A stretch of 64,000 nucleotides of DNA from SCN-69-37 sp044507065. Its GTDB lineage: Bacteria; Acidobacteriota; Vicinamibacteria; Vicinamibacterales; SCN-69-37. The notes under the pieces are model-generated. The model was given only the letters and a program-made list of their open reading frames with translations. It searched no databases and was not told where the DNA came from. Position 1 is the stretch's first letter, and the number at the start of each line of letters is the position of its first letter. A program made the translations under genes and the position numbers. The DNA lies in NCBI GenBank assembly GCA_044507065.1, contig JBIQJY010000006.1, positions 38,792 through 102,791 of the forward strand, given 5' to 3'. Of this stretch, positions 52,731 through 61,261 are shown piece by piece.

Positions 52731-55289
52731 TCAGAAGTCGAACCAGCGGCTGAACTTCACCAGGAACACGTTCTGCGACGGCGTGCGGAACGTCCGGGAC
52801 AGATCGCGGCGGAGCGCGAAGTCGCCCTGCGGCGTCGAGCCATCCCGGCCCTGCTGCCAGACGACGAACATGACCGACCCGGGACGGTACTCCCAGCGCA
52901 ACACGTTCGTCGTGCGGAACGAGTGCACGTTGAAGTCCGGATTGCCGTTGTAGTCGTACGTCCCGTACTGGTCGTCGATGTGCGTGGCGAGCGGCGCCAT
53001 GAGCGTGGTGAAGTCGTCGTAGTCGCCCGACGCCACGAACGGCCGTGCGTAGAGCTGCAGGCTGAGCCTCGGCGTGAGCGTGTAGTTCACGCGCGTGCCG
53101 ACGCCCACCGTGCGGCGCCGAACGGCGCCGAAGACGTGTGCGGTGTCCGCATCGCCCGAGAGGTTGGTCACCCACTGGCGCGCGGTGCGGCGGCGGCTCA
53201 CTTCGAGCTCGAGGGCGACTGTCAACGCCGGGGTGGGCCGCACGCGCAGGCGCACCCACTGGCTCGAATCCCAGGATCCCTCCTGGTCGTCCATCACGCC
53301 CTGCTCGAAGTAGAGGCTGACCGGTTTGCGATCATCGGTTTCGATGTACGCCCAGGCCGAATCGGTGCCCGGCACGCGACCGCCGGGACCGCCACGGGTG
53401 AGCCGGTCGTCGAATCCGTCCCGGTTGTCGGTCGCGCCGGTGCCGAAGCCCCAGGAGCCCAGCGTGCGCCAGTGCGCGTTGATGTTGTAGCCGAGGCTGC
53501 GTCGATCGCCGCCGAAGTTCCAGCCGGACCAGTGATTGACGTTGAAGCGGAACGTCCGGAAGAAGCGCCCCGGCGTCTCGTCGCGAACCTGTACCCAGTT
53601 CTCGAACCAGATCTCGTCCGCCCGCGACTGGAAACCCACGTCGTTGATGTCGAAGCCCGGAGAGCGGTAGCCCGCGGCCGAGTTGAACACCAGGCGCGCG
53701 CCGCCGATCTTGCCGAGGCTCAATCCGCCCGAGTGTCCCGCAAGCGACGTGCGCGTCGGGTCGTAGCTCAGGTGCGTGGCGTCGGGGCGCTGGTAGCTGT
53801 GCACGTTGCTGCGCTGCAGCCTGGCGATGGCGTCCGACGAACCGCGCACGTGGCTGCCGGCCCAGAAGGCCTGCAGCGAGTAGCGTCCGCTGCCGAATCG
53901 CAGGTCGCCGTCGGCGCCGCCGGTGATGGCTGACGACGGCATGAAGGCGAGCTCGTCGCGCAGGCGGCGGCTCGTGTTGGTGGCCATGACACTCAGGCGC
54001 GACTGGTTGGCGAACTCGCGGCTCACGCGCACGACCGTGTAGCTGGCCGTCGGCTCGACAGGTGTCGTGGAGTGCACCAGCCCATCGGGCGTGGAGAGTC
54101 GCGCGCGTTCCGCGGAGGTCACCGCCTGAAGCGCGCCCACCGAAAACGCGCCAATCCGTCCCGTGAGCTTCGCCGCGCCGACAATCGTCGTGTTCACGGG
54201 TTGATCCACGAACCCGCCGTCGGGCGCTTCGGCCTGCCGCTGCGGTGCGCGGCCGATGCGGCGTGAATAGAAGAGGTTGCGGAAGGCAAAGTTCCCGGAT
54301 CCTTCGACGAAGAACGGGCGCTGTTCGGAGAAGAACGTCTCGAAGGCCCCCAGGTTGACGACGGCCGGATCGGCTTCGACCTGACCGAAGTCGGGATTGA
54401 TCGTGCCGGTCAGCGTGAGGCCGGGCGCCACCTGATACTTGAGGTCCACGCCGGCGGCCATCGACGCCGACGGCGACGAGACGAACGGGTGTCCCTCGGC
54501 GACAGGACGCGTGCTCGCCTGTCCCAGCGCGTAGGGCACGACCTCGAGCGTCTTCTGCCCGGCGCCGACGACCACGCCCTGCAGCTCGCCGAACGACGAG
54601 ACGAAGCCGCTCGCGCTTCGCGCGAGCAGCGGCCACGTGGACGTTTCATCGAGGTGGGCCACCGTGCGCATCGCCGCGAAGCCCATCGGCCCCGGTTCGC
54701 CCGCGCGAAAACGCAGCTGCGAAAAGCCGATGCGGAACTCCGCCTGCCAGCCCGTCTCGGTACGCAGCGTGGCCACGTCCCACACGGCGTCCCAGCCCTG
54801 ATCGTTGTTCGTGTCGTTGTACCAGTAGCGGTCGTACTTCACGCCCGACATGTTCACGCCGAACTCGTAGGCCGTGCGGTTGTCGTTGAACGAGTCGATG
54901 AGGATGGAAAGCCAGTCGGACGGCGAGATGTCGTCGCGGCGGGTGAGCAGCCCGACCAGCTGGTCGGGTTCGGGATCGATGGCGCGGATCGCGACGTAGA
55001 GGGCATCTCGATCGTAGGCCACGCGCACATCGGTCCCATGGGTCGTCGGTGCCCCCTCGTCGGGTTCGCGCTGGAGGAATCCTCCGACCGTTGGCGCCGT
55101 GCGCCAGGCGGCATCGGTGAGGTCGCCATCGACGCGGATGGGAACGCCGTCGACGGGGACCGCCGTGATGGTGCGCGCCGCGGGCGACGCGACACCGGCG
55201 CTGGTCGACGTCGTCGCCAGTCGAGGTTGCGCGGCCGCGACGGCAGTCACTGTCGCGCATACGGCCACGGTCATCACGAACGTTTTCAC
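52731..55289 (-). CDS. Outer-membrane protein with CBM9-like domain and DUF5916-type barrel
   Basis: 852 aa from GTG 55289, preceded by AGGGGG. The signal peptide MKTFVMTVAVCATVTAVAAA is followed by a CBM9-like sandwich (about 40-235: VPIRVDGDLTDAAWRTAPTV, VAYDRDALYVAIRAIDPEPDQL, WDAVWDVATLRTETGWQAEFRI). The rest is DUF5916-like, with FSEQRPFFVEGSGNFAFRNLFYSRRIG and many amphipathic strands to a terminal F (WFDF). Such proteins are frequent in Acidobacteria and Bacteroidetes outer membranes. Ligand and role are unknown; carbohydrate or polymer handling is a guess from the CBM9 fold. Confidence 0.82.
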   Translation of the reverse strand: MKTFVMTVAVCATVTAVAAAQPRLATTSTSAGVASPAARTITAVPVDGVPIRVDGDLTDAAWRTAPTVGGFLQREPDEGAPTTHGTDVRVAYDRDALYVAIRAIDPEPDQLVGLLTRRDDISPSDWLSILIDSFNDNRTAYEFGVNMSGVKYDRYWYNDTNNDQGWDAVWDVATLRTETGWQAEFRIGFSQLRFRAGEPGPMGFAAMRTVAHLDETSTWPLLARSASGFVSSFGELQGVVVGAGQKTLEVVPYALGQASTRPVAEGHPFVSSPSASMAAGVDLKYQVAPGLTLTGTINPDFGQVEADPAVVNLGAFETFFSEQRPFFVEGSGNFAFRNLFYSRRIGRAPQRQAEAPDGGFVDQPVNTTIVGAAKLTGRIGAFSVGALQAVTSAERARLSTPDGLVHSTTPVEPTASYTVVRVSREFANQSRLSVMATNTSRRLRDELAFMPSSAITGGADGDLRFGSGRYSLQAFWAGSHVRGSSDAIARLQRSNVHSYQRPDATHLSYDPTRTSLAGHSGGLSLGKIGGARLVFNSAAGYRSPGFDINDVGFQSRADEIWFENWVQVRDETPGRFFRTFRFNVNHWSGWNFGGDRRSLGYNINAHWRTLGSWGFGTGATDNRDGFDDRLTRGGPGGRVPGTDSAWAYIETDDRKPVSLYFEQGVMDDQEGSWDSSQWVRLRVRPTPALTVALELEVSRRRTARQWVTNLSGDADTAHVFGAVRRRTVGVGTRVNYTLTPRLSLQLYARPFVASGDYDDFTTLMAPLATHIDDQYGTYDYNGNPDFNVHSFRTTNVLRWEYRPGSVMFVVWQQGRDGSTPQGDFALRRDLSRTFRTPSQNVFLVKFSRWFDF

Positions 55290-55367
55290 TCGCGTCCCCC
55301 TGCGTTCCTGCGCATGTCCGGGGGGTTAGACGAGAATGCCGCGCTCCGGGTTGACCGCGTCGTCGAC

Positions 55368-56363
55368 TTATTCGCGCGCCGCTGCGTCGTAGCCGGCGGC
55401 GGTGCGGCGGCATTCGTCCGCAATGGTTTCGGCGAGCGATGCGGGCGCGAGGACGCGGGCCGCCGCGCCGAAGCCGAGCAGCCAGCTGCGCAGCGCCCAG
55501 TCGTTCGAGACCGAGAGCGTCACGTGGACACCACCGTCTGGCCGGTCGGTCAGTTCCTGCGACTCATGCCAGACGCGCGACCGGACGTAGGTGGCGACGT
55601 GCGGTGCGAAGACGACCTCGATGCGTTCGGGCTCGCCGCTGAAGACGCCCATCGATGCCCCGAACAGAGTCGCCGGCAGTTCCCGCGTGCGCTTGAACGT
55701 CGTTTCGGTCACCGACAATCGCTCGATCCGTTCGGTGGCGAACGTCCGGAACTCGCCGTAGGCCGTCACCCATCCGACCAGGTAGAGCCCGCCCTGGGCC
55801 AGCGCCAGCCGGTAGGGTTCGATGACGTAGCTCTTCACGCGGTTGGCCGCCACCGAGAAATACCGCATCTCGACGACGCGCCTGTCGCGGGCCGCCTCGA
55901 ACAGGCGCCGGGTGATGTCGATCTGGCGGGCCGACTGCGAGAGCGACCGCGGGCCTGCCTTCGCCGATATCACCTGCGGCAGCGTCGACAGGAACTCGCG
56001 CATCCGCGGGTTGAGCGCCGCTTCGATCTTGCCGAACGCGGTGCGCAGCTCGTCTTCGAGCGGCCAGCCGGACAGGCCCTCGACCACCGTCCGGCTCAGG
56101 TAGAGCGCGGCCACGTCGGCGACACTCAATCCCTCCTGGACGGCGCGGAACGGCGCGCCGTCGATCCGCCACCGCTTCGTGGCGTTCTCTTCTCCCTCGT
56201 CGTAGACGGCAAACCCGGCTTCCTGCAGCGCCTGCAGGTCGCGCCGGATGGTGCGGGTGGACACGTCGACCTGCGCCGCCAGTTCGTGGATGGTGACGCC
56301 GGTGCGCCGCGTTTCGATTTCCCGCAGGATCTGCCACTGGCGAATGACTTCGGCGTTTCGCAT
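55368..56363 (-). CDS. WYL-domain transcriptional regulator (HTH-WYL)
   Basis: 331 aa from ATG 56363. An N-terminal winged HTH (about residues 5-60: ILREIETRRTGVTIHELAAQVDVSTRTIRRDLQAL) is followed by a linker and a WYL domain (about 150-230) with VVEMRYFSVAANRVKSYVIEPYRLALAQGGLYLVGW. A WCX-like C-terminus with VWHESQELTDRPDGGVHVTL follows. WYL regulators sense nucleotide or nucleic-acid ligands in several systems. A perfect palindrome overlapping its own -10 at 56411-56425 suggests autoregulation. No obvious target operon is adjacent. Confidence 0.9.
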   Translation of the reverse strand: MRNAEVIRQWQILREIETRRTGVTIHELAAQVDVSTRTIRRDLQALQEAGFAVYDEGEENATKRWRIDGAPFRAVQEGLSVADVAALYLSRTVVEGLSGWPLEDELRTAFGKIEAALNPRMREFLSTLPQVISAKAGPRSLSQSARQIDITRRLFEAARDRRVVEMRYFSVAANRVKSYVIEPYRLALAQGGLYLVGWVTAYGEFRTFATERIERLSVTETTFKRTRELPATLFGASMGVFSGEPERIEVVFAPHVATYVRSRVWHESQELTDRPDGGVHVTLSVSNDWALRSWLLGFGAAARVLAPASLAETIADECRRTAAGYDAAARE

Positions 56364-56410
56364 TGCGTTGGTGCGGCTCCCTGCGCCGGTGGGCGCGTCA
56401 TGGCGATGAG

Positions 56411-56425
56411 ATGTCGGCGCGACAT
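56411..56425. promoter_or_regulatory. Perfect palindrome, candidate operator of the WYL regulator
   Basis: ATGTCG-GCG-CGACAT is a perfect inverted repeat with six-base arms. It overlaps the last two bases of the TACAAT -10 box and would contain the transcription start of the WYL gene, an ideal repressor position. Confidence 0.6.
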
Positions 56426-56429
56426 TGTA
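56424..56429 (-). promoter_or_regulatory. -10 box TACAAT for the WYL regulator gene
   Basis: A five-of-six match to TATAAT on the minus strand, predicting a start near 56417 and a leader of about 54 bases. No good -35 is present. Confidence 0.5.
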
Positions 56430-56558
56430 CCGGTGGCGCGTCGGAGGGGCGCGGAAACTCCCGCCCCTGTCGACTCGTCTCATTGATTGATGGCCGTCGC
56501 CCCGGCCTGACCTCGCCTGTCACAGGGCATCGGTAGGCTGGGTTGCAGGGAGGATGAC

Positions 56559-56777
56559 ATGACTCACTTCGATGGCACTGCCGCTCGTCAGCTCGACCTG
56601 ATCGACTACCGCCCGCCCGCCAAGGTGCGCAAGGTCGTCAGGACCACGACCGTGGCCGAACCCGCCCGTCGCCGGCCGGACCTCAGGCTCCTCAAGCAGG
56701 ACGTCTTCGCCGAAATCGAGCGTCGGCGCCGCCGGGCCCAGATTGCGGCGCGCCACGCGGTCGAGCAGGACCGCTAG
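56559..56777 (+). CDS. Small basic protein of unknown function
   Basis: 72 aa. A good GGGAGG (56548-56553) precedes the ATG by five bases. The protein is highly charged, with Arg/Lys-rich stretches (PPAKVRKVVR, EIERRRRRAQIAARH). A short LKQDVFAEIERRRRRAQ helix ends it. No domain was recognised. It lies alone between the WYL gene and the convergent glutamate dehydrogenase gene. It could bind nucleic acid, but this rests only on charge. Confidence 0.55.
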   Translation: MTHFDGTAARQLDLIDYRPPAKVRKVVRTTTVAEPARRRPDLRLLKQDVFAEIERRRRRAQIAARHAVEQDR

Positions 56778-56789
56778 CCTCCGGCACCC

Positions 56790-58202
56790 CTACGGGTAGA
56801 CGCCCAGCTGCAGGTAAGACCGCGCGATCTTGTCAATCGCGGTACGGAACGCCGCGGCGCGCAGGTCGCCCAGTTCGGGCATCTGCTTGTAGGTCTCGCG
56901 AATCGAGTGGTAGGCCACGGCCATCGTCTCCTCGAGGCCCGAGTTGACGATGTCCTGTTCGTCGGCACCGTGCACCAGGCGCGCGCGTTCGTCTTCGTCG
57001 AGCCGCTTGCCGGTGAGCGACTCGAGGGCCCGCACGAACCGGGCCTCGTCGGCCTCCTCGATCCGTTTCTCGAGGCGTCCGAACCGGACGTGCGACAGGT
57101 TCTTGAGCCACTCGAAGTACGACACGGTCACGCCGCCCGCATTGGCATAGACGTCGGGCACGACAAGCATCCCGCGCTCCCGGAAAATCGCCTCCGCATC
57201 GGGCGTCGTCGGGCCGTTGGCACCTTCGAGGACGATGCGCGCCTTGATGCGTCCCGCATTCTCTGCGGTGAGCACGTTCTCGACGGCTGCCGGCAGCAGG
57301 ATGTCGCAGTCGAGTTCGAGCGCAGCGGCCGTCTCGATGTCCGAAGCGCCGGCAAACCCGCGGATCGATCCACGGGCCCGGCGGTGCGCGAGGACCTGGT
57401 CCGGATCGAGGCCCTGCGGGTTTGCAATCGCGCCTTCGTACTCGGCAATGCCCACGATGGTCGCGCCGGCCTCGCGGCAGTACTTCGCCGCGTGGTACCC
57501 GACGTTACCGAGGCCCTGCACGACGATGCGCTTGCCGTCGACGCCGGGCGTCAGGCCCAGCGGCGTCATGTCCTCGGCCACGCTGCAGGCCTCGCGCAGC
57601 GCGAAGAACAGTCCGCGTCCGGTGGCCTCGCGCCGGCCGCGGACGCCGCCCTCGGAGACGGGCTTGCCCGTGACCGCGGCCAGTCCGTCGAGCGCGCCCG
57701 GGTTGTGCGCGAGATAGGTGTCGACCACCCAGGCCATCTCCCTGTCGCTCGTCCCGTAGTCGGGGGCCGGCACGTCGATGCCCGGGCCGATGAAGTTCTT
57801 CTTGATGAGCTCGTGCGTGTAGCGGCGGGTGAGGCGCTCGAGCTCGGTCGCATCGCACGTCTTCGGATCGATCTGGACGGCGCCCTTGGCCCCGCCGTAC
57901 GGGACATCGACGATTGCGCACTTGTAGGTCATCAGGGCGGCGAGCGCCTTGACCTCTTCCTCGTCCACGAATGACGCGTAGCGGACGCCGCCTTTCGTGG
58001 GCATCTTGTGATGGCTGTGCTCGACCCGCCACGCATTGATCGCCTGGAACGAGCCATCCTGCCGTCGAAACGGGAAGGTGAACCGATAGACGCTGTTGCA
58101 GGCCTTGATGATGTCGAGCAGGCCGCGGGGATAGCTGGTGCCGACCGCGCCCCGATCGAAATAGCGGTTGACGAAGTCGAACATGCTGCCAGCGTGCGAC
58201 AT
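56790..58202 (-). CDS. Glu/Leu/Phe/Val dehydrogenase (glutamate dehydrogenase-like)
   Basis: 470 aa from ATG 58202, with GGAGG eight bases upstream. The substrate domain has HSHHKMPTKGGVRY and the catalytic-lysine segment ALMTYKCAIVDVPYGGAKG, then DVPAPDYGTSDREMAWVVDTY. The Rossmann domain has VVQGLGNVGYHAAKYCREAGATIVGIAEYEGAI. The C-terminal extension of about 60 residues (KRLDEDERARLVHGADEQD...) is found in several Acidobacteria-type enzymes. It interconverts glutamate and 2-oxoglutarate plus ammonia, most likely with NAD(P). The promoter TATAGT is at 58239. Confidence 0.92.
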   Translation of the reverse strand: MSHAGSMFDFVNRYFDRGAVGTSYPRGLLDIIKACNSVYRFTFPFRRQDGSFQAINAWRVEHSHHKMPTKGGVRYASFVDEEEVKALAALMTYKCAIVDVPYGGAKGAVQIDPKTCDATELERLTRRYTHELIKKNFIGPGIDVPAPDYGTSDREMAWVVDTYLAHNPGALDGLAAVTGKPVSEGGVRGRREATGRGLFFALREACSVAEDMTPLGLTPGVDGKRIVVQGLGNVGYHAAKYCREAGATIVGIAEYEGAIANPQGLDPDQVLAHRRARGSIRGFAGASDIETAAALELDCDILLPAAVENVLTAENAGRIKARIVLEGANGPTTPDAEAIFRERGMLVVPDVYANAGGVTVSYFEWLKNLSHVRFGRLEKRIEEADEARFVRALESLTGKRLDEDERARLVHGADEQDIVNSGLEETMAVAYHSIRETYKQMPELGDLRAAAFRTAIDKIARSYLQLGVYP

Positions 58203-58238
58203 GCGGGACACCTCCGGGAGCGGTGGGCTGCCTTGATG

Positions 58239-58244
58239 ACTATA
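58239..58244 (-). promoter_or_regulatory. -10 box TATAGT for the glutamate dehydrogenase gene
   Basis: A five-of-six match on the minus strand, 36 bases before the ATG. The -35 is not evident. Confidence 0.4.
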
Positions 58245-58285
58245 TGCCGGGCGGGAGGCGCGTCGTGCCCGCATGCCGCACCGGC

Positions 58286-58294
58286 TGATAGAAT
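58286..58294 (+). promoter_or_regulatory. Extended -10 (TGATAGAAT) for the peroxiredoxin gene
   Basis: TAGAAT with upstream TGA predicts a start near 58301 and a leader of about 53 bases. The same promoter may serve peroxiredoxin, pdxH and the LOG gene. Confidence 0.5.
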
Positions 58295-58353
58295 GCAAGG
58301 GTTCCGGTCTGGCCAGAGCGTCCCGGCTGTACCTCTTCGAGGAGTGATCCGCT

Positions 58354-58890
58354 ATGTCGAAGCTTCTGCTCGTCTCCGCTCTCTCGGTCGCCCTCTCGGG
58401 CGGTCTGCTCGCACAAACCCCCAGCGCCCCCGTGGAACTCGAGGTGGGCGACATGGCGCCGGACTTCTCGCTCCAGGGCACCGACGGCAAGGTGCACAAG
58501 CTCTCGGATCACCGCGGCCGGGCCGTCGTGCTGGCCTGGTACCCGAAGGCGTCCACGCAGGGCTGCACCATCGAGTGCAAGTCGCTGCGCGACAGCCAGG
58601 CAGCCATCGGCCAGTATGACGTCGCGTATTACATGGCCAGCGTCGACACCCCCGAAGACAACCTGACGTTCGCGACGAACAACGAGGCGAACTTCCCGCT
58701 GCTGTCCGACCCGACGAAGGCCACGGCGCAGGCCTACGGCGTCCTCTCGCCCCGCGGGATGGCGAACCGCTGGACGTTCTACATCGGGCCTGACGGCCGG
58801 ATCACCCACATCAACCGTGCGGTGGACGTGAATTCCGCGGGCGACGATCTGGTGAAGCAGCTGGCTGCGCTCAACGTCGCGCGCAAGTAG
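58354..58890 (+). CDS. Exported Bcp/PrxQ-type peroxiredoxin
   Basis: 178 aa with a signal peptide (MSKLLLVSALSVALSGGLLAQ), so it acts in the periplasm. The thioredoxin-like fold has VGDMAPDFSLQGTDGKVHKLSDHRGR. The peroxidatic Cys is C71 in YPKASTQGC, with C75 four residues later as likely resolving Cys (classical Bcp has five). It reduces peroxides using a thiol partner. A GAGG lies 10 bases before the ATG. pdxH begins 13 bases downstream. Confidence 0.9.
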   Translation: MSKLLLVSALSVALSGGLLAQTPSAPVELEVGDMAPDFSLQGTDGKVHKLSDHRGRAVVLAWYPKASTQGCTIECKSLRDSQAAIGQYDVAYYMASVDTPEDNLTFATNNEANFPLLSDPTKATAQAYGVLSPRGMANRWTFYIGPDGRITHINRAVDVNSAGDDLVKQLAALNVARK

Positions 58891-58903
58891 CCGGCTGCTG
58901 ACC

Positions 58904-59485
58904 GTGACCGATCCGCTCGCGCAGTACCGCGCATGGTTCGAGGAGGCCGCGGCCCGCGGCGGTGCCGATCCCAAGGCGGCCTGCCTGTCGACGGTTGACG
59001 GCGACGGGCGGCCGTCCTCGCGCATGGTGCTGATTCAGTACTTCGACGCGCGCGGCTTTGCATTCTTCACCAACCTCGGAAGCCGCAAGGTGCGCGACCT
59101 GGCCGCGCACCCGTACGCGGCGCTGTGCGTCTACTGGGCGTCGATCGACCGCCAGGTGCGTATCGAGGGTGTGGCCTCGGCGGTCGACGACGAGGAGGCC
59201 GACGCGTATTTCGCACGGCGCCCGCGTGTCAGCCAGATTGGCGCGTGGGCCTCGCGCCAGAGCGATGCACTTGCCTCGCGCGAGGCGCTCGACCAGAGCG
59301 TGGCGTCCTTCACCCAGCGGTTCGAGGGCGCGCCGGTGCCCCGGCCGCCGTTCTGGTCGGGTTACCGCATCCAGCCGGACCGCATCGAGTTCTGGACGTC
59401 GGTGGCCGGACGGCTGCACCACCGCGAACTGTACGAGCGCGCCGACGTCTCGGCGCCCTGGCAGGTGACCCTGCTGTATCCATGA
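58904..59485 (+). CDS. pdxH: Pyridoxine/pyridoxamine 5'-phosphate oxidase
   Basis: 193 aa from GTG 58904, slightly shorter than the 210-220 aa typical form because the N-terminus is short. FMN- and substrate-binding segments are visible: RMVLIQYFDARGFAFFTNLGSRKVRDLAAHPYAAL, SRQSDALASREAL, PPFWSGYRIQPDRIEFW, and the closing RLHHRELYER. It oxidises PNP or PMP to pyridoxal 5'-phosphate. The stop overlaps the LOG gene ATG by four bases. Confidence 0.93.
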   Translation: MTDPLAQYRAWFEEAAARGGADPKAACLSTVDGDGRPSSRMVLIQYFDARGFAFFTNLGSRKVRDLAAHPYAALCVYWASIDRQVRIEGVASAVDDEEADAYFARRPRVSQIGAWASRQSDALASREALDQSVASFTQRFEGAPVPRPPFWSGYRIQPDRIEFWTSVAGRLHHRELYERADVSAPWQVTLLYP

Positions 59486-60396
59486 ATCCAACCGACACAT
59501 CCGGCCGCGCCGCGGTCGACATTGATCCCATCGATCGTGCGCTGACGCCCGGTGAAGCCCTGCCGAACCCGGCCGGCAAGCGCCACGATCTGGGGACCGG
59601 CCCCGGCTCGGACACCTCGGAGCCGGCGCCGCCCGGCAACTCCGACCGCGTCATGCTGGAGGGGCCGCACGGGCGGTTCCAGGAAGTACTGCTGCTGTTC
59701 CGCGCGATGCGCGATTTCATCCGCGGCTTCCGCGTCCTGCACTTCGTTGGTCCCTGCGTGACCATCTTCGGATCGGCGCGCTTCAAGGAGTCGCACCCCT
59801 ACTACGCGATTGCACGCGAGGTCGGCCGCCGCACGAGCGCGCTGGGCTTCACGGTGATGACCGGCGGCGGGCCCGGCCTGATGGAGGCCGCCAACCGCGG
59901 TGCGCGTGACTTCGGGGGACGTTCGGTCGGCTGCAACATCGAGCTGCCGATGGAGCAGGGCGCCAACCCCTACCTCGACCGCTGGTTCAACTGCCACTAC
60001 TTCTTCGTGCGCAAGGTGCTGCTGTTCAAGTACTCGTACGCGTTCGTGGCGCTGCCCGGAGGACTCGGCACGCTCGACGAACTGTGCGAGGCGCTGACGC
60101 TCATCCAGACCGGCAAGATCCGCAACTACCCGGTCGTGCTGATTGGCACCGAGTACTGGAAGCCGTTCATCGACCTGCTGCACGAGATGCTCGAGGAGGG
60201 CACGATCGGCGCCGGCGATCTGCACCTCTTCATGGCGACCGATGACATCGACGAGGCGATGGCGCACCTCGAGAAGCACGCCGTGGTCGCCTTCGGCCTG
60301 CGCCGCGTGCCGTGGCGTCGTCCGAAGTGGTGGCTGGGCGAGCGCGGCCTGCGCATCGTGAGCCGCCTCAACGGCCAGGCCCAGCGCCCCGAGTGA
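59482..60396 (+). CDS. LOG-family protein (nucleotide phosphoribohydrolase-like)
   Basis: 304 aa from ATG 59482. The first about 85 residues are polar and variable. The Rossmann core has VTIFGSARFKESHPYY, VMTGGGPGLMEAANRGA, and the LOG signature LPGGLGTLDELCEALTLIQTGK. LOG enzymes hydrolyse nucleotide 5'-monophosphates to base and ribose phosphate (cytokinin activation in plants and some bacteria). Coupling with pdxH fits a housekeeping role. It is convergent with truA, with only ten bases between stops. Confidence 0.9.
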   Translation: MNPTDTSGRAAVDIDPIDRALTPGEALPNPAGKRHDLGTGPGSDTSEPAPPGNSDRVMLEGPHGRFQEVLLLFRAMRDFIRGFRVLHFVGPCVTIFGSARFKESHPYYAIAREVGRRTSALGFTVMTGGGPGLMEAANRGARDFGGRSVGCNIELPMEQGANPYLDRWFNCHYFFVRKVLLFKYSYAFVALPGGLGTLDELCEALTLIQTGKIRNYPVVLIGTEYWKPFIDLLHEMLEEGTIGAGDLHLFMATDDIDEAMAHLEKHAVVAFGLRRVPWRRPKWWLGERGLRIVSRLNGQAQRPE

Positions 60397-60412
60397 CGCT
60401 GACGCGTCAGCG
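60397..60412. repeat. 16-bp perfect palindrome between convergent LOG and truA genes
   Basis: CGCTGACGCGTCAGCG directly follows the LOG stop and contains the truA stop. It has no loop or T-tract and is not a normal terminator. Confidence 0.6.
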
Positions 60413-61219
60413 ACGGCCGGCCGGCCCGCCCGAGGGCCAGGGCAACCGGAACAGCGGCGGTTCGAGCGGCCAGTCGGCGGGCGTCGCGTCGTAGAAGACC
60501 CGCTCGAGGAACAGGCCGGAGGCCGGCGCCGTCAAGGTCGGCGGCAGGTCCGACGCCGAAGTGAGCAGCGCGGGAACGCGGTCGGGATCGAGCTCCCCGC
60601 GGCCCACTGCGGCGAGGACGCCCGCCAGCCGCCGCACCATCTTCCAGAGGAAATGCGACCCGACCACGCGCAGCAGCACCAGCGCGTCGGCCTCGACGAT
60701 CCTGACCTGCTCGACTTTCACCGTCGTCGACTTCTCCGACGGGTCGTCGTCGGTGAACGACCGGAAGTCGGCGAAGCCGACAAAGGCCTCGGCGGCACGC
60801 TGCATGCGAGCCGTATCGAGCGGGTCGGGAACCCACCAGACGAACGGCTTGGCAAACGCCGTGCGGCGCCTCGAGAACTGATAGATGTAGCTGCGGGCCA
60901 CCGCGCTGTGCCGGGCGTGAAAACGCGCGGGCACACGTTCGGCGGCCAGTACGTTGATGTCGGCGGGCAGTGCGCGATTCAGCCTGTCGACCAGGTGATC
61001 GGTGGGCACGGCCGACGGCAGGTCGAGGTGCGCCACCTGGGCGAGGGCGTGGACGCCGGCATCGGTGCGGCCCGACCCGTAGCTGTCGGCGCGTCCGACG
61101 CGCAGGCCCTCGCGGACCGCGCGATGCAGCTCGCCCTGGACGGTCCGGGCGTTCTGCTGGATCTGCCATCCGCTGTATCGCGTCCCCGCGTACTCGATTG
61201 TCAATTTGTATCGCGGCAT
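60407..61219 (-). CDS. truA: tRNA pseudouridine synthase A
   Basis: 270 aa from ATG 61219 (MPRYKLTIEYAGTRYSGWQIQ). The catalytic aspartate is D53 in YGSGRTDAGVHA. RSYIYQF, FADFRSFTDDD and GSHFLWKMVRRLAGVL are standard TruA segments. It makes pseudouridine at positions 38-40 of tRNA anticodon arms. It is divergent from the ferredoxin gene with a 42-base spacer. Confidence 0.95.
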   Translation of the reverse strand: MPRYKLTIEYAGTRYSGWQIQQNARTVQGELHRAVREGLRVGRADSYGSGRTDAGVHALAQVAHLDLPSAVPTDHLVDRLNRALPADINVLAAERVPARFHARHSAVARSYIYQFSRRRTAFAKPFVWWVPDPLDTARMQRAAEAFVGFADFRSFTDDDPSEKSTTVKVEQVRIVEADALVLLRVVGSHFLWKMVRRLAGVLAAVGRGELDPDRVPALLTSASDLPPTLTAPASGLFLERVFYDATPADWPLEPPLFRLPWPSGGPAGRR

Positions 61220-61261
61220 CAGAGGTGAGAGATTAGGAGGGGCGCGTGGGGACACAGCACG

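Noticed and set aside
61222..61240. Promoter for truA (TAATCT at 61230)
   Set aside because: The match to the -10 consensus is poor and the spacing does not fit the leaderless pattern seen elsewhere.
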